DNA from: Actinomycetota bacterium
Lineage (GTDB): Bacteria; Actinomycetota; CADDZG01; WHSQ01
DNA length: 43,921 bases
Direction: 5' to 3'
Assembly (NCBI GenBank): GCA_009379915.1
Contig: WHSV01000023.1
Span: 1 to 43,921, forward strand
The translations under genes and the position numbers were made by a program. Numbering within the stretch: the stretch's first letter is position 1; every line of letters starts with the position of its first letter. Below the pieces are notes generated by a model. The model did not search any database. It was not told the DNA's origin and saw only the letters and a list, made by a program, of their open reading frames with translations. Of this stretch, positions 8,036 through 16,982 are shown piece after piece.

Positions 8036-8608
8036 CTACCTGGCACCCGGCGTCGCGCTCCGCAACAAGTAAGGGGGAGCAACTTCCTCGGGGGTCTTGC
8101 CGCGCCGCTTGGCAACCGCCTCGGGAGTCTGGATGTTCTGGAGCGCGGTGACCGTGGCGTGGACGATGTTGATTGCGTTGTCGGAGCCCAGTGACTTCGA
8201 CAGGATGTCGCGGATCCCTGCGCATTCGACCACCGCCCTCACCGGGCCTCCGGCGATGACACCCGTTCCCGGCGAGGCGGGCTTCAACAGAACCACTCCA
8301 CCGGAGTCCTCTCCGATGATCTCGTGAATGATGGTCGACCCGACCATGGGCACCCTGAAGAAGCTGCGCTTGGCCTCCTCGATTCCCTTCTGGATGGCGG
8401 CCGGAACCTCACGGGCCTTGCCGTAACCGATACCTACCTGGCCCGCGCCGTCGCCCACGACGACGAGCGCGGTGAAGGAGAAGCGACGGCCACCCTTGAC
8501 CACCTTTGCGACGCGGTTGATCGAGACCACGCGCTCCTCGTACTGCGTGCGGTCGTCATCGCGGCCCCGGCCCCCTCTGCCTCCGCCACCACCTGGTCGT
8601 CGTGCCAT
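8036..8608 (-). CDS. rpsE: 30S ribosomal protein S5 (uS5)
   Basis: uS5 lies at the mRNA entry channel and affects decoding accuracy. The double-stranded RNA-binding-like N-domain starts at about residue 23 ([23 protein letters not shown]). It is followed by [24 protein letters not shown] and the C-terminal domain with the [29 protein letters not shown] motif. The length of 190 aa includes a glycine/arginine-rich N-terminus ([18 protein letters not shown]) that is longer than in E. coli and may be disordered. The ATG is at 8606-8608. Confidence 0.97.
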   Translation of the reverse strand: MARRPGGGGGRGGRGRDDDRTQYEERVVSINRVAKVVKGGRRFSFTALVVVGDGAGQVGIGYGKAREVPAAIQKGIEEAKRSFFRVPMVGSTIIHEIIGEDSGGVVLLKPASPGTGVIAGGPVRAVVECAGIRDILSKSLGSDNAINIVHATVTALQNIQTPEAVAKRRGKTPEEVAPPYLLRSATPGAR

Positions 8609-8629
8609 ATAGGTCTCTTCTCCTCGTCT

Positions 8630-8983
8630 CTAGACTTCCAGGCCGCCCTCGCGGGCGCCCTCCGCTATGGCCTTGACCCGGCCGTGGTAGCGGAATCCTC
8701 CGCGATCGAACGTCACCGACGTGACGCCGGCATTCTTCGCCCTGTCCGCGATCGCCCCGCCGACCGCCTTCGCCGCGCTCAACCGGTCGTCGCTCGACTC
8801 CGAATCCTTGAGCGTGGAAGCGGAGGCCAAAGTGCGTCCGGCGAGATCGTCGATCACCTGCGCGTACATGTGCCTGTTGGACCTGTACACCGCCAGCCGA
8901 GGCCGTTCGGCTGTACCGACGACCTTCTTACGGACACGGTTGTGACGCCGCTTTCGTCCTTGAGCTTTCCTCTTTGCGTCCAT
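8630..8983 (-). CDS. rplR: 50S ribosomal protein L18 (uL18)
   Basis: uL18 binds 5S rRNA with L5 and L25. The basic N-terminus [21 protein letters not shown] is followed by the conserved [19 protein letters not shown], and the protein ends with [26 protein letters not shown]. The length of 117 aa is typical. The ATG is at 8981-8983 with an AAAAGGAAA ribosome binding site. It lies between rplF and rpsE. Confidence 0.97.
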   Translation of the reverse strand: MDAKRKAQGRKRRHNRVRKKVVGTAERPRLAVYRSNRHMYAQVIDDLAGRTLASASTLKDSESSDDRLSAAKAVGGAIADRAKNAGVTSVTFDRGGFRYHGRVKAIAEGAREGGLEV

Positions 8984-9000
8984 TGATTTCCTTTTGAGTC

Positions 9001-9546
9001 CTAGCCCGCGGCCTTGGCGGCCTTGCCGGCCTTACGGCGAATGTGCTCGCCCTCGTATCGGATGCCCTTCCCCTTGTAGGGCTCGGGCTTCCGAATCGCA
9101 CGAATCTCGGCCGCTATCTGACCGACGAGCTCCTTGTCGATGCCTCTGACCGTGATCCGGGTGGGAGCAGGCACCTCGAACTCGATGCCCGCAGGAGCCT
9201 TCTTGCGGACCGGGTGCGAGTAGCCAACGAGCACCTCCAGGTCGGTTCCCTGCTTGCTGGCCCGGTACCCAACCCCCGCGATCTCGAGCCTCTTCTCGAA
9301 TCCCTGAGTTACGCCGACCACCATGTTGTTGAGAAGGCTGCGAACGAGCCCGTGAAGAGCTCGCACCTCGCGCTGCTCGGTTGCGCGCGTCACCCGCAGC
9401 TCGCCGTCGACCTGGCTGACCTCGATTTTCTCGGGCAGGGCCCGCTGGAGCTCGCCCCGCGGTCCGTTGATCGTCACGTTGTCTCCGACGATCGACACGT
9501 TCACCCCGTCCGGGACGGGGATCGGCGCCTGTCCAATTCTCGACAC
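9001..9546 (-). CDS. rplF: 50S ribosomal protein L6 (uL6)
   Basis: uL6 lies near the sarcin-ricin loop, where elongation factors bind. The two L6 repeats are present. The protein starts [18 protein letters not shown] and has the diagnostic C-terminal [24 protein letters not shown]. The length of 181 aa is normal. The start is GTG at 9544-9546 with a GAGGAGAA ribosome binding site. A 126-bp structured gap separates it from rpsH, unusually long for this cluster. Confidence 0.97.
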   Translation of the reverse strand: MSRIGQAPIPVPDGVNVSIVGDNVTINGPRGELQRALPEKIEVSQVDGELRVTRATEQREVRALHGLVRSLLNNMVVGVTQGFEKRLEIAGVGYRASKQGTDLEVLVGYSHPVRKKAPAGIEFEVPAPTRITVRGIDKELVGQIAAEIRAIRKPEPYKGKGIRYEGEHIRRKAGKAAKAAG

Positions 9547-9648
9547 TATTTTCTCCTCTTTCTCATTCTCTTTCCCTCTCGCTTCGCCACCCCTATCGTG
9601 GTGGCTACGCTCACGCCGTGGCTTACGCCACGCCGTCGGGTAATGCTC
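9547..9648 (-). other. structured rpsH-rplF spacer with two small hairpins
   Basis: Besides the dispersed hairpin repeat at 9649-9668, the minus strand of this spacer contains GTGGC-GTAA-GCCAC, a 5-bp stem with a GNRA-type loop, and then GCCACC...GGTGGC, a 6-bp stem. Just after the dispersed repeat the spacer shares GCATTnCCCGACG with the rpmC-rpsQ spacer, which suggests that the repeat unit extends beyond its hairpin. No promoter is evident. Confidence 0.5.
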
Positions 9649-9668
9649 GCGATCGTCGAGACGATCGC
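9649..9668 (-). repeat. dispersed hairpin repeat, copy in the rpsH-rplF gap
   Basis: The perfect inverted repeat GCGATCGTC-TC-GACGATCGC (minus strand) lies 4 bp after the rpsH stop codon. It is followed by GAGCATTACCCGACG, which is nearly shared with the copy after rpmC. There is no U-tract. Confidence 0.85.
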
Positions 9669-9672
9669 TTTC

Positions 9673-10071
9673 TCACCAGACGTAGGCCAGCACTTCGCCG
9701 CCAACCCGGCTGCGACGTGCCTGCTTGTCGGTCATTACTCCCTGCGAAGTCGAGATGATCGCCACGCCCAGGCCCCCGAGGACGCGCGGCAGCTCACCGG
9801 CGCCTCGGTACACGCGCCGGCCCGGCTTGCTGATGCGGCGGATGCCCGAGATCGCCGGCTGTCGCTCCTCCGAGTACCTCAGCACCATCTTGATCGCGGG
9901 GTGGCTTCCATCGGTGACGCGCTCGTAGGCGTCAACGTATCCCTCCTCGACCAGGATCCTGGCGATGTTCTCCTTGATCTTCGATGCTGGAATGAGGACG
10001 TCGGTGTGAGCCGCCCGAGTCGCGTTTCGGATACGAGCGAGCATGTCTGAGATTGGGTCGGTCATGCTCAT
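9673..10071 (-). CDS. rpsH: 30S ribosomal protein S8 (uS8)
   Basis: uS8 is a primary 16S rRNA binder in the 30S platform; in enterobacteria it also represses the spc operon. The protein has TDPISDMLARIRNATRAAHTDVLIPASKIKENIARIL at its start and the diagnostic ISTSQGVMTDKQARRSRVGGEVLAYVW at its end. I chose the ATG at 10069-10071, 2 bp after the rpsN stop, which gives 132 aa beginning MSMTDPIS. The next ATG, two codons in, is also possible. Longer in-frame starts would overlap rpsN. Confidence 0.96.
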   Translation of the reverse strand: MSMTDPISDMLARIRNATRAAHTDVLIPASKIKENIARILVEEGYVDAYERVTDGSHPAIKMVLRYSEERQPAISGIRRISKPGRRVYRGAGELPRVLGGLGVAIISTSQGVMTDKQARRSRVGGEVLAYVW

Positions 10072-10073
10072 GG

Positions 10074-10259
10074 CTACCAACTCGCCTTCGTGATGCCGGG
10101 GATCTCACCCTTGTGGGCCATCTCCCTGAAGCACAAGCGGCATAGATTGAAGCGCTTGAATACGGCGCGCGGTCGCCCACAGCGAGCGCACCGCGTGTAA
10201 CCGCGCACTTTGAACTTGGGCTTTGCCGCCGCCTTGTTTCTTAGGGCCTTCTTCGCCAT
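10074..10259 (-). CDS. rpsN: 30S ribosomal protein S14 type Z (uS14)
   Basis: This short 61-residue S14 contains the zinc ribbon Cys24, Cys27, Cys40 and Cys43 (RCARC and LCRLC) and ends [11 protein letters not shown]. It sits in the 30S head and is needed for late assembly. The zinc form is the one found in the spc operon of most Gram-positive bacteria; a longer zinc-free paralogue, if any, would lie elsewhere. The ATG at 10257-10259 directly follows the rplE stop. Confidence 0.97.
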   Translation of the reverse strand: MAKKALRNKAAAKPKFKVRGYTRCARCGRPRAVFKRFNLCRLCFREMAHKGEIPGITKASW

Positions 10260-10829
10260 CTATGCCTCCACCCTCTGCTGCCTGAAAGGAAATCCAAGAG
10301 CTGTCAACAGCGCTCGTCCCTCATCGTCGTTGCGCGCCGTCGTAACGATCGTGATGTCCATCCCTCGAGTCATATCGATGTCGTCGTAGTCCACCTCGGG
10401 GAAGACGAGCTGCTCGGTGACACCAAAGCTGTAGTTGCCGCTACCGTCGAAGGATCGAGGGTTGAGGCCCCGGAAGTCCCGGATGCGTGGCAGAACGATC
10501 GATGTCAGCCTGTCGATGAACTCCCACATACGGTCTCCCCGCATCGTGGTCGCGGCTCCAATGGGCATTCCCTCGCGAATCTTGAACGTCGCGAGCGATT
10601 TACGAGCGCGACGAACCGCAGGTTTCTGTCCGGTGATCGTCGTGAGGTCCTTGACCGCTCCGTCCATGAGCTTCGCGTCGCGCGAGGCCTCACCGACGCC
10701 CATATTGACGACCGCCTTCTCCGGCCTGGGCACTTGCATAATGTTCGACAACCCCAGGTCCTTCAGGAGCTGGGCTCGAATCTCTTCGTTGTAGCGCTCC
10801 TTCAAGCGCGGTGTGTAGCCGTCTGCCAT
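10260..10829 (-). CDS. rplE: 50S ribosomal protein L5 (uL5)
   Basis: uL5 binds 5S rRNA and contacts the P-site tRNA. The sequence shows [29 protein letters not shown], then [41 protein letters not shown], and [31 protein letters not shown]. The length of 189 aa is normal. The ATG at 10827-10829 abuts the rplX stop. Confidence 0.97.
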   Translation of the reverse strand: MADGYTPRLKERYNEEIRAQLLKDLGLSNIMQVPRPEKAVVNMGVGEASRDAKLMDGAVKDLTTITGQKPAVRRARKSLATFKIREGMPIGAATTMRGDRMWEFIDRLTSIVLPRIRDFRGLNPRSFDGSGNYSFGVTEQLVFPEVDYDDIDMTRGMDITIVTTARNDDEGRALLTALGFPFRQQRVEA

Positions 10830-11156
10830 CTACAGATCACTTCCCGATCGCTTCGTAACTCTGCTCTTCGTGCCGTCCTCGTTGGTACGGAAGCCGACTC
10901 GCACGCGCTTCTTGTCGTCGGGGTCGATCAGCGACACGTTCGACAGATCGATGGCAGCCTCCTTGTGCTGGATGCCACCCTCCTGGCCTCCGCGCCTGCT
11001 CATGCGGAGCTTCTCGTGGCGCGTCACCCGGTTGACGGCCTCGACGATGACCTTGTTCTGACGAGGAAGCACCTCGAGAACTCTGCCCTTGGCGCCCTTG
11101 TCTTTGCCGGCGATGACGATCACCTCGTCACCCCTACGGATCTTGGTCTTCGGCAA
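10830..11156 (-). CDS. rplX: 50S ribosomal protein L24 (uL24)
   Basis: uL24 starts 50S assembly and lies at the exit of the peptide tunnel. The KOW motif lies at the N-terminus ([26 protein letters not shown]), followed by [10 protein letters not shown] and the conserved [15 protein letters not shown]. The length is 108 aa. The start is TTG at 11154-11156, one base after the rplN stop; no ATG or GTG is available before the KOW motif. Confidence 0.97.
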   Translation of the reverse strand: MPKTKIRRGDEVIVIAGKDKGAKGRVLEVLPRQNKVIVEAVNRVTRHEKLRMSRRGGQEGGIQHKEAAIDLSNVSLIDPDDKKRVRVGFRTNEDGTKSRVTKRSGSDL

Positions 11157-11157
11157 C

Positions 11158-11526
11158 TCAGATCACCTCCGGAGCGAGCGAGATGATTTTCATGAAGCGC
11201 CTGTCGCGCAGCTCACGGGCAACAGGTCCGAAGATTCGGGTCCCACGAGGCTGCATCTGAGCGTCTACGATCACCACGGCGTTTTCGTCGAACTTGATGT
11301 AACTCCCGTCGACGCGACGACGCTCCTTGGCGGTGCGAACGACGACGGCCTTGACCACGTCGGACTTCTTGACGTTGCCGCCCGGTATGGCGTCCTTCAC
11401 CGTGCACACGACGACGTCACCCACACCTGCGTAGCGGCGGCGAGATCCACCGAGGACCTTGATGACCAGGACCTCGCGCGCCCCCGTATTGTCTGCAACA
11501 CGACACCTGGTTTCCTGTTGGATCAT
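11158..11526 (-). CDS. rplN: 50S ribosomal protein L14 (uL14)
   Basis: uL14 forms intersubunit bridges and is the docking site for the silencing factor RsfS. The 122-residue sequence [34 protein letters not shown] is diagnostic, as is [29 protein letters not shown]. The ATG at 11524-11526 follows a GAAAGGAAAAA ribosome binding site. A copy of the dispersed hairpin repeat separates it from rpsQ. Confidence 0.98.
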   Translation of the reverse strand: MIQQETRCRVADNTGAREVLVIKVLGGSRRRYAGVGDVVVCTVKDAIPGGNVKKSDVVKAVVVRTAKERRRVDGSYIKFDENAVVIVDAQMQPRGTRIFGPVARELRDRRFMKIISLAPEVI

Positions 11527-11537
11527 TTTTTCCTTTC

Positions 11538-11557
11538 GCGATCGTCGAGACGATCGC
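11538..11557 (-). repeat. dispersed hairpin repeat, copy in the rpsQ-rplN gap
   Basis: The perfect inverted repeat GCGATCGTC-TC-GACGATCGC lies 3 bp after the rpsQ stop (11561-11563). It is followed immediately by the GAAAGGAA ribosome binding site of rplN, so the stem could also affect access to that site. Confidence 0.85.
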
Positions 11558-11560
11558 TAG

Positions 11561-11839
11561 CTATTTCGCTTTCTCTAGGATCTCGACGATGCGCCAGCGC
11601 TTGGTCTTGGAGTGCGGACGCGTCTCGGCTATCCGGACCGTGTCCCCGACGCCAGTCGAGTTGTCCTCGTCGTGGGCCTTGAGACGCGTGGTGCGGCGGA
11701 CGATCTTTCCATAGGTCCGGTGCTGAGCAGCGTCGAGGACCTCGACCACGACGGTCTTGTCCATGACGTCGCTCACCACGCGACCCGTCCGCCACTTTCG
11801 CAATCCGCGCTGCTTGGTGTTCTCCTCGATGCTGTTCAT
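11561..11839 (-). CDS. rpsQ: 30S ribosomal protein S17 (uS17)
   Basis: uS17 binds 16S rRNA early in assembly. The OB-fold shows [71 protein letters not shown] chose the ATG at 11837-11839 ([13 protein letters not shown], 92 aa) because AGGGGAACAGC lies just upstream; a longer frame starting at 11866 adds nine residues without family support. It follows rpmC after a 103-bp gap that holds a hairpin-repeat copy. Confidence 0.96.
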   Translation of the reverse strand: MNSIEENTKQRGLRKWRTGRVVSDVMDKTVVVEVLDAAQHRTYGKIVRRTTRLKAHDEDNSTGVGDTVRIAETRPHSKTKRWRIVEILEKAK

Positions 11840-11921
11840 TGCTGTTCCCCTCCCGCTGCGCCGCACTGCCGCCCGGCTCCGTTCTCGCCGTCGATACCGC
11901 GACGAGCGTCGGGCAATGCGC

Positions 11922-11941
11922 GCGATCGTCCAGGCGATCGC
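11922..11941 (-). repeat. dispersed hairpin repeat, copy in the rpmC-rpsQ gap
   Basis: On the minus strand this reads GCGATCGCC-TG-GACGATCGC, one mismatch from a perfect hairpin, and starts 1 bp after the rpmC stop (11943-11945). It is followed by GCGCATTGCCCGACG, matching the flank of the copy after rpsH at most positions, so the shared unit is longer than the hairpin alone. Confidence 0.75.
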
Positions 11942-11942
11942 T

Positions 11943-12164
11943 TCATTCGATGGTCCCTTCGCTCTCGCTGGCCTGCTCGCGCTCGCGCAATACGGTCTTG
12001 ATTCGCGCGATGTCGCGGCGCAGCAAGCGAACTCTTCTGTAGTTGTCGAGCTGGCCCGTCGCTAGTTGGAAGCGCATGTTGAACAGTTCCTCGCGCGTGT
12101 TCCCCAGACGCTCGGTGAGCTCGCTCACGGGCATCTCCTTGAGGTCGTCGGTCAGCTTCGCCAT
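11943..12164 (-). CDS. rpmC: 50S ribosomal protein L29 (uL29)
   Basis: This small helical protein at the peptide exit site belongs to the docking site for trigger factor and SRP. The 73-residue product [41 protein letters not shown]...[16 protein letters not shown] has all L29 features. The ATG (12162-12164) overlaps the rplP stop as ATGA, which decides the start over a longer in-frame alternative at 12206. It ends in a short acidic tail, [10 protein letters not shown]. Confidence 0.97.
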   Translation of the reverse strand: MAKLTDDLKEMPVSELTERLGNTREELFNMRFQLATGQLDNYRRVRLLRRDIARIKTVLREREQASESEGTIE

Positions 12165-12589
12165 CAGTGGACCTCCAACGTCTGTTCGCGGCTCACGAAC
12201 CTGCACTTGACCGGCAGCTTGTGTGCCGCGAGGCGGATGGCCTCGCGAGCGAGGTCCTCGGGCACACCGGCGATCTCGAACATGACCCGTCCGGGCTTCA
12301 CGACGGCGACCCAGCCCTCGGGGTTTCCTTTACCGGAACCCTGACGGGTCTCGGCGGGCTTCTTCGTGACCGGCTTGTCGGGGAAGATGTTGATCCATAC
12401 CTTGCCGCCTCGGCGGATGTGGCGCGTCATCGCGATACGGGCGGCTTCGATCTGGCGGTTCGAGATCCAACCCGGCTCGATCGCCATCAGTCCGAAGTCG
12501 CCGTAGTTGACGGCCGTTCCGCCTTTCGCCTGACCTCTCATCCGACCGCGCTGTTGCTTACGGTGCTTGACCTTTTTCGGCTGCAGCAT
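12164..12589 (-). CDS. rplP: 50S ribosomal protein L16 (uL16)
   Basis: uL16 helps to shape the A site and is added late in assembly. The protein begins [19 protein letters not shown], followed by [53 protein letters not shown], which is diagnostic. The length of 141 aa is normal. The ATG at 12587-12589 lies 2 bp after the rpsC stop. It overlaps rpmC by 1 bp. Confidence 0.98.
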   Translation of the reverse strand: MLQPKKVKHRKQQRGRMRGQAKGGTAVNYGDFGLMAIEPGWISNRQIEAARIAMTRHIRRGGKVWINIFPDKPVTKKPAETRQGSGKGNPEGWVAVVKPGRVMFEIAGVPEDLAREAIRLAAHKLPVKCRFVSREQTLEVH

Positions 12590-12591
12590 GA

Positions 12592-13623
12592 CTACTTGCT
12601 CCCCGAGTTGTCGGAGCCATTCGTCTTGTTGTCCTTCGACTCTTCCTGGGTGGTGTCGGGCGCGGGCTCCTGCGTCGAGGCCGCGGGGGTCGCCTTCGCC
12701 CTCACTTCATCGGGCACCGACTTTGCCGGAGGGGCCTCGGTTGACTCCCCGGACTGTGGAGCGGTCTCCTGTTGCTCGCCTGACTCGGGGGCCGGGCCCT
12801 GTCCGGGTCGCGGCTTGGTTGTTGCACCGCGCCTGGAGCGCCGGGGGCCAACTGTCGTGCCCTCTCGGCCTCCGGCGCCGCGGCGAGAGCCTCGGTCCTG
12901 CTGGCCCCGGCCGACGGTCTCGCCTGCGGCAAGCGCGGCCTCGCGCCGCAGCCTCGCCTGGTCCCTGGCCGATGCGTAGATGTCCTGGAACGGTCCGCGA
13001 TAGATCCACACCTTCACCCCGATGCGACCGAACGTCGTCTTCGCCTCGGAGAATCCGTAGTCGATATCCGCGCGCAGTGTGTGCAGCGGCATCTGGCCGT
13101 CGATGTACCACTCCTGGCGACTCATCTCCGCGCCACCGAGACGACCGCCGCATTGAACCCGCACGCCCTTGGCGCCGTGACGCATCGACGTGCCGACTGC
13201 TTTCTTCATCGCGCGACGGAAGGACACACGGCTCGCCAGCTGCTCGGCCACTCCCTGTGCGATGAGCTGAGCATCGAGCTCCGGCTGCTTCACTTCGATG
13301 ATGTTGAGCCTGACATCCACGGGCTTTCCGTAGATCTTCTGTTCCATGCTCTCGAGGCGGCTGCGGAGACGCTCTGCTTCGCTGCCCCGGCGCCCGATGA
13401 CGATGCCGGGACGAGCCGTGTGGGCGTCGACCCGTACCCGCTCGCGCGTGCGCTCGATGTCGATCCGGCTGATGCCCGCATGCGGCAGCTCGCCGAGCAG
13501 GTACTCTCGGATACGGAGGTCCGCCTCGAGATACTCCTTGTACTGCTTTTCGGTGAACCAGCGTGACTTCCAGTCGGTGTGAATGCCGAGGCGGAAGCCG
13601 TACGGGTGAACCTTCTGACCCAT
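12592..13623 (-). CDS. rpsC: 30S ribosomal protein S3 (uS3) with long disordered C-terminal tail
   Basis: uS3 lines the mRNA entry tunnel and takes part in mRNA unwinding. Residues 1 to about 215 form the complete protein: [23 protein letters not shown], the KH domain with [17 protein letters not shown], and the C-domain ending [14 protein letters not shown]. The protein continues to 343 residues, whereas S3 is usually 210-280. The extra ~120 residues first contain Arg/Gly-rich sequence, then a Pro/Glu/Gln/Ser/Thr-rich segment ending [10 protein letters not shown]. The tail DNA has the same high GC as its surroundings, so nothing suggests a frameshift or transfer. Confidence 0.97.
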   Translation of the reverse strand: MGQKVHPYGFRLGIHTDWKSRWFTEKQYKEYLEADLRIREYLLGELPHAGISRIDIERTRERVRVDAHTARPGIVIGRRGSEAERLRSRLESMEQKIYGKPVDVRLNIIEVKQPELDAQLIAQGVAEQLASRVSFRRAMKKAVGTSMRHGAKGVRVQCGGRLGGAEMSRQEWYIDGQMPLHTLRADIDYGFSEAKTTFGRIGVKVWIYRGPFQDIYASARDQARLRREAALAAGETVGRGQQDRGSRRGAGGREGTTVGPRRSRRGATTKPRPGQGPAPESGEQQETAPQSGESTEAPPAKSVPDEVRAKATPAASTQEPAPDTTQEESKDNKTNGSDNSGSK

Positions 13624-14223
13624 TTAGTTGGACTCCCCCTCTGATTTCCTGTTTGTGGTCGTCTTCTTGGCGGTCGTCTTCTTGGCGGTCGTCTTCTTGG
13701 CCGTGGTCTTCTTGGCAGTCTTCTTCGCGGTCGTCTTCTTCGCGGTCGTCTTCTTCGCAGTCGTTTTCTTGGCCGTCTTCTTTGCAGTGGTCTTCTTGGC
13801 CGGCGAGGTGGAGGCCTGACGGCGCGTCGTCTTCCTTCTCGGACGTTCCACCGGCGCCTCTTCCTCGGGGCGACCCACGACCACAGAGATGTGGCACGTG
13901 CGCTTGTTGATTCGCGTCGCGCGACCCATCGCTCGAGGCCGGAAGCGTCGGAGCGTGGGGCCTTCGTCGACCCAGGCACGAGCAATGAACAACTCATCTG
14001 CGGCGAGGCTGCGGTTGTGCTCGGCGTTCGCGATCGCAGACTCGAGCACCTTGCGAACCGGCAGGGTGGCGCCGCGCTGAGTGAACGCGAGTACCTGTCG
14101 CGCCTCGTCGACGTGACGGCCGCGAATCAAGTCGACTACCTGACGTGCCTTGGACGGTGACATCCGAATGAAGCGCGCGGTAGCCATGGCCTCCGAGGCG
14201 TCCGGTGCGACGGTCCTAGCCAT
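13624..14223 (-). CDS. rplV: 50S ribosomal protein L22 (uL22) with repetitive lysine-rich tail
   Basis: uL22 lines the peptide exit tunnel. Residues 1 to about 118 are a normal L22: RFIRMSPSKARQVVDLIRGRHVDEARQVLAF and the hairpin region FRPRAMGRATRINKRTCHISVVVG. The protein continues to 199 residues. After PRRKTTRRQASTSP come ten or so repeats of TAKKT or TAKK, ending in TTTNRKSEGESN. This resembles the histone H1-like tails of actinobacterial nucleoid proteins and is much longer than usual L22 proteins. The start codon shares bases with the rpsS stop (TAATG). Confidence 0.97.
   Translation of the reverse strand: MARTVAPDASEAMATARFIRMSPSKARQVVDLIRGRHVDEARQVLAFTQRGATLPVRKVLESAIANAEHNRSLAADELFIARAWVDEGPTLRRFRPRAMGRATRINKRTCHISVVVGRPEEEAPVERPRRKTTRRQASTSPAKKTTAKKTAKKTTAKKTTAKKTTAKKTAKKTTAKKTTAKKTTAKKTTTNRKSEGESN
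13656..13803 (-). repeat. tandem codon repeat encoding the L22 lysine-rich tail
   Basis: The 3' end of rplV is built from 12- and 15-bp tandem units such as ACGACCGCCAAGAAG on the minus strand, each encoding TAKK or TTAKK. The units differ mainly at synonymous positions, so the array has persisted long enough to diverge. Such arrays can change length by slipped replication, so tail length may vary between strains. Confidence 0.85.
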
Positions 14224-14504
14224 TACCTGACCCTCGTTGCTCGATCGCCGCCGCCGTGCGTCCTGAAGGCGCGCGTGGGAGCGAACTCCCCGAGTTTGTG
14301 TCCGACCATCGACTCGGTTACGTAGATAGGCACGTGCTTGCGTCCGTCATGCACCGCGATCGTGTGACCCACCATCTCGGGGATCACGGTCGAGCGCCGC
14401 GACCACGTCTTTACGACGCGCTTCTCGTTGCGCTTGTTCATCTCGACGATCTTGACCAACAGGTGGTCGTCGACGAACGGTCCCTTCTTCAAACTTCTAG
14501 GCAT
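14223..14504 (-). CDS. rpsS: 30S ribosomal protein S19 (uS19)
   Basis: uS19 lies in the 30S head next to S13 and contacts tRNA and the B1a bridge. The 93-residue protein [19 protein letters not shown]...[56 protein letters not shown] is diagnostic throughout. The ATG is at 14502-14504. Its stop overlaps the rplV start. Confidence 0.98.
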   Translation of the reverse strand: MPRSLKKGPFVDDHLLVKIVEMNKRNEKRVVKTWSRRSTVIPEMVGHTIAVHDGRKHVPIYVTESMVGHKLGEFAPTRAFRTHGGGDRATRVR

Positions 14505-14510
14505 AGCTGA

Positions 14511-15341
14511 CTACCGGCCCCTCTTCTTGCGGCGGCGCCTGACGATCAGGGCATCCGACTGCTTCTTCTTGCGCGTGCGGCCCTCTTTCTTGCCCCAGGG
14601 GCTGGTGGGGTGACGTCCACCGGACGATTTGCCCTCGCCGCCACCGAGGGGGTGGTCGACCGGGTTCATGACGACGCCTCGCACGGAGGGGCGCTTGCCC
14701 TTCCAGCGGTTGCGCCCTGCCTTGCCGACGGAGATCAACTCGGCCTCTGCGTTGCCGACCTCACCGACGGTCGCCCGGCAGTCCATGGGGACCATCCTCA
14801 TCTCGCCGGAGGGGAGACGGAGGGTCGCCTTCGTGCCTTCCTTGGCCACTAACTGGACGGAAGCTCCGGCCGAGCGGGCGATCTTGCCGCCCCCGCCAGG
14901 ACGCATCTCGATGTTGTGCACTACCGTTCCGACCGGGATGTTCCTCATCGGAAGAGCGTTGCCGGGACGGATGTCGGCGCCCGGCCCCGACTCGAGCATA
15001 TCGCCCACCTTGACCCTGTTCGGCATCAGGATGTATCGCTTCTCGCCATCGACATAGTGAAGGAGCGCGATGCGCGCGTTTCGGTTCGGGTCGTACTCGA
15101 TATGAGCAACCTTCGCCGGAACTCCGTCCTTGTTGCGATGGAAATCGACGACACGGTAGCGGACTTTGTTCCCTCCGCCTTGATGGCGCGTCGTGATCCG
15201 GCCGTAGTTGTTACGGCCGGCACGCTGAGGCCTGGGCTCCAAAAGCGACTTCTCCGACTCGCTCCGGGTTACCTCGGAGTAGTCGGAGAAGCTCTGAAAC
15301 CGTCTGCCCGGTGATGTCGGCTTAGCCTTTCGGATCGGCAT
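14511..15341 (-). CDS. rplB: 50S ribosomal protein L2 (uL2)
   Basis: uL2 is needed for subunit association and peptidyl-transferase function. The 276-residue protein has the N-terminal [15 protein letters not shown] and [15 protein letters not shown], and the C-terminal catalytic-centre segment [29 protein letters not shown], which includes the conserved histidine (E. coli His229) in GGRHP. It ends in a basic tail KKRGR. The ATG is at 15339-15341, and an AGGGAGTA ribosome binding site precedes it. Confidence 0.98.
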   Translation of the reverse strand: MPIRKAKPTSPGRRFQSFSDYSEVTRSESEKSLLEPRPQRAGRNNYGRITTRHQGGGNKVRYRVVDFHRNKDGVPAKVAHIEYDPNRNARIALLHYVDGEKRYILMPNRVKVGDMLESGPGADIRPGNALPMRNIPVGTVVHNIEMRPGGGGKIARSAGASVQLVAKEGTKATLRLPSGEMRMVPMDCRATVGEVGNAEAELISVGKAGRNRWKGKRPSVRGVVMNPVDHPLGGGEGKSSGGRHPTSPWGKKEGRTRKKKQSDALIVRRRRKKRGR

Positions 15342-15351
15342 TCGTTACTCC

Positions 15352-15654
15352 CTACGCCTGCTGCTCGAAGATCTCGATCTTGTCGCCCTCGACGAGCTTG
15401 ACGATCGCTCGCTTCGTATCTGGACGGCGTCCCTTGGTGAAGCGGAAGCGTTTGGTCTTGCCTTTGCGGTTGATCGTGTTGACCGAGACGACTTGCACAT
15501 CCCATATCGTCTCGACCGCTTGGCGGATCTCGGTCTTGTTCGCGCTCGGATGAACGATGAATGTGTATGCGTTCTCGTCCAGCAGCGAGTACGACTTCTC
15601 GCTTACGACGGGCGCGAGGATCACATCGCGCGCATCGCTCTTGGTCGAACCCAT
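15352..15654 (-). CDS. rplW: 50S ribosomal protein L23 (uL23)
   Basis: uL23 is the main docking site for trigger factor and SRP at the tunnel exit. The protein shows [80 protein letters not shown]. The length of 100 aa is standard. The ATG at 15652-15654 directly precedes the end of the upstream gene rplD (stop at 15655-15657). Confidence 0.98.
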   Translation of the reverse strand: MGSTKSDARDVILAPVVSEKSYSLLDENAYTFIVHPSANKTEIRQAVETIWDVQVVSVNTINRKGKTKRFRFTKGRRPDTKRAIVKLVEGDKIEIFEQQA

Positions 15655-16299
15655 CTACGCGCCCACCTCCTGCTTGCTTCCTCTCTTGAGGAACTCGTCG
15701 AAAGCGGCGCTGGTGAAGACGATCGCGTCGGCCACGAGCACGTCGTAGGTGGCGAGCGCGCCGTGCAATGAGAACGCAGCGCCCTCGAGGTTACGGAAAG
15801 CGCGGTCCACGTTGGCGGACGAATCGTCATTCGGGTCGAGCACGACGAGCACTCGGCCCCTGATCCCCGCCGTGTCGAGGCACTTGGCGGCCGCCTTGGT
15901 CTTGGGTTCGTCGAACCCATCCAGGACAAAGATCTTCGAGTCGCCGGCCTTGTCGGCCAGAGCGCTGCGAAGAGCCGCCTTGCGCATCTTCTTGTTCACA
16001 CGCATCGAGTAGTCCCGCGGCTTGGGTCCGAAGACCGCGCCTCCGCCGACCCAGATGGGGCTGCGCTCCGAGCCGTGACGAGCACGACCCGTGCCCTTCT
16101 GCCTCCAGGGCTTCGCGCCGCCACCCCGGACCTCGGACCGGGTCTTGGTCGACGCAGTTCCACTTCGCGCCGCCGCAAGTTGCGCGACGACGACCTGGTG
16201 CATGACCGCCTCGTTGACCTCGCCACCGAACAACGTGTCGGGGAGATCCCTGGTGCCCGTGTTCTTTCCGGTGACGTCGATCACGGTTGCCTTTGCCAT
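15655..16299 (-). CDS. rplD: 50S ribosomal protein L4 (uL4)
   Basis: uL4 binds 23S rRNA domain I and extends a loop into the exit tunnel. The protein has the tunnel-loop region RSEVRGGGAKPWRQKGTGRARHGSERSPIWVGGGAVFGPKPRDYS, which is diagnostic. I chose the ATG at 16297-16299 ([13 protein letters not shown], 214 aa) because it overlaps the rplC stop as ATGA. The frame stays open 216 bp further upstream inside rplC, but that extension is only the shadow of rplC. In enterobacteria L4 represses the S10 operon; no L4 leader was recognised. Confidence 0.97.
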   Translation of the reverse strand: MAKATVIDVTGKNTGTRDLPDTLFGGEVNEAVMHQVVVAQLAAARSGTASTKTRSEVRGGGAKPWRQKGTGRARHGSERSPIWVGGGAVFGPKPRDYSMRVNKKMRKAALRSALADKAGDSKIFVLDGFDEPKTKAAAKCLDTAGIRGRVLVVLDPNDDSSANVDRAFRNLEGAAFSLHGALATYDVLVADAIVFTSAAFDEFLKRGSKQEVGA

Positions 16300-16961
16300 C
16301 AGCCGGCCGCCTTTCCAGCCGTACGACGTGTGACTCGGATCGCCGTGCGCACAATCACGAGTCCTCCACGAGGACCGGGAACGGCACCGCGCACCAGCAT
16401 GAGGTTGCGCCCGGCGTCGACCTTGATGACCTTGAGGTTGAGCGTAGTCACCCGGACATTGCCCATTTGTCCCGCCATGCGCGTTCCCCTGAACACGCGC
16501 GCGGGAGTGGCGCACCCGCCGATGGAACCGGGGCTCCGGTGCTTCTTCTGAGTTCCGTGCGACGCGCCTAGGCCCTTGAAACCATGGCGCTTCATGGGGC
16601 CTGAGAATCCCTTGCCCTTGGTGACGCCGATGACGTCGACCACGTCCCCGGCCTCGAAGACATCCGCCTTGATCTCGGAACCCAGTGCGTAGTCCTCGAG
16701 AGTGTCGAGGCGCAGTTCGACGAGATGGCGCGCGGGGGTGATGCCGGCCTTCGCGTAGTGGCCGGCAGTGGGCTTGTTTGGCCGCTTCGCCTCGCCGAAC
16801 GCCAGTTGGGCGGCCGTGTAGCCGTCCTTCTCGGGCGTCTTCGTTTGAGCGACGCGACAGGGCCCGGCCTCGAGAACGGTCACCGGCACGGCGTGACCGT
16901 CTTCATCGAAGACCTGGGTCATCCCGACCTTGCGACCGAGAATCCCTTTCGCCTCTGCCAT
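16299..16961 (-). CDS. rplC: 50S ribosomal protein L3 (uL3)
   Basis: uL3 is one of the two initiators of 50S assembly and reaches to the peptidyl-transferase centre. The protein begins [31 protein letters not shown] and contains the loop segment [43 protein letters not shown], with the conserved glutamine that is methylated in many bacteria. The length of 220 aa is normal. The ATG is at 16959-16961. It overlaps rplD by 1 bp. Confidence 0.98.
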   Translation of the reverse strand: MAEAKGILGRKVGMTQVFDEDGHAVPVTVLEAGPCRVAQTKTPEKDGYTAAQLAFGEAKRPNKPTAGHYAKAGITPARHLVELRLDTLEDYALGSEIKADVFEAGDVVDVIGVTKGKGFSGPMKRHGFKGLGASHGTQKKHRSPGSIGGCATPARVFRGTRMAGQMGNVRVTTLNLKVIKVDAGRNLMLVRGAVPGPRGGLVIVRTAIRVTRRTAGKAAG

Positions 16962-16982
16962 CTCTAGATGCCTCTCTCTTTC

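Noticed and set aside
13628-13819. Hydrophobic 63-codon frame opposite the L22 tail, looking like a membrane protein
   Set aside because: It is the complement of the lysine repeats (AAG read backwards gives CTT), which makes it hydrophobic by chance.
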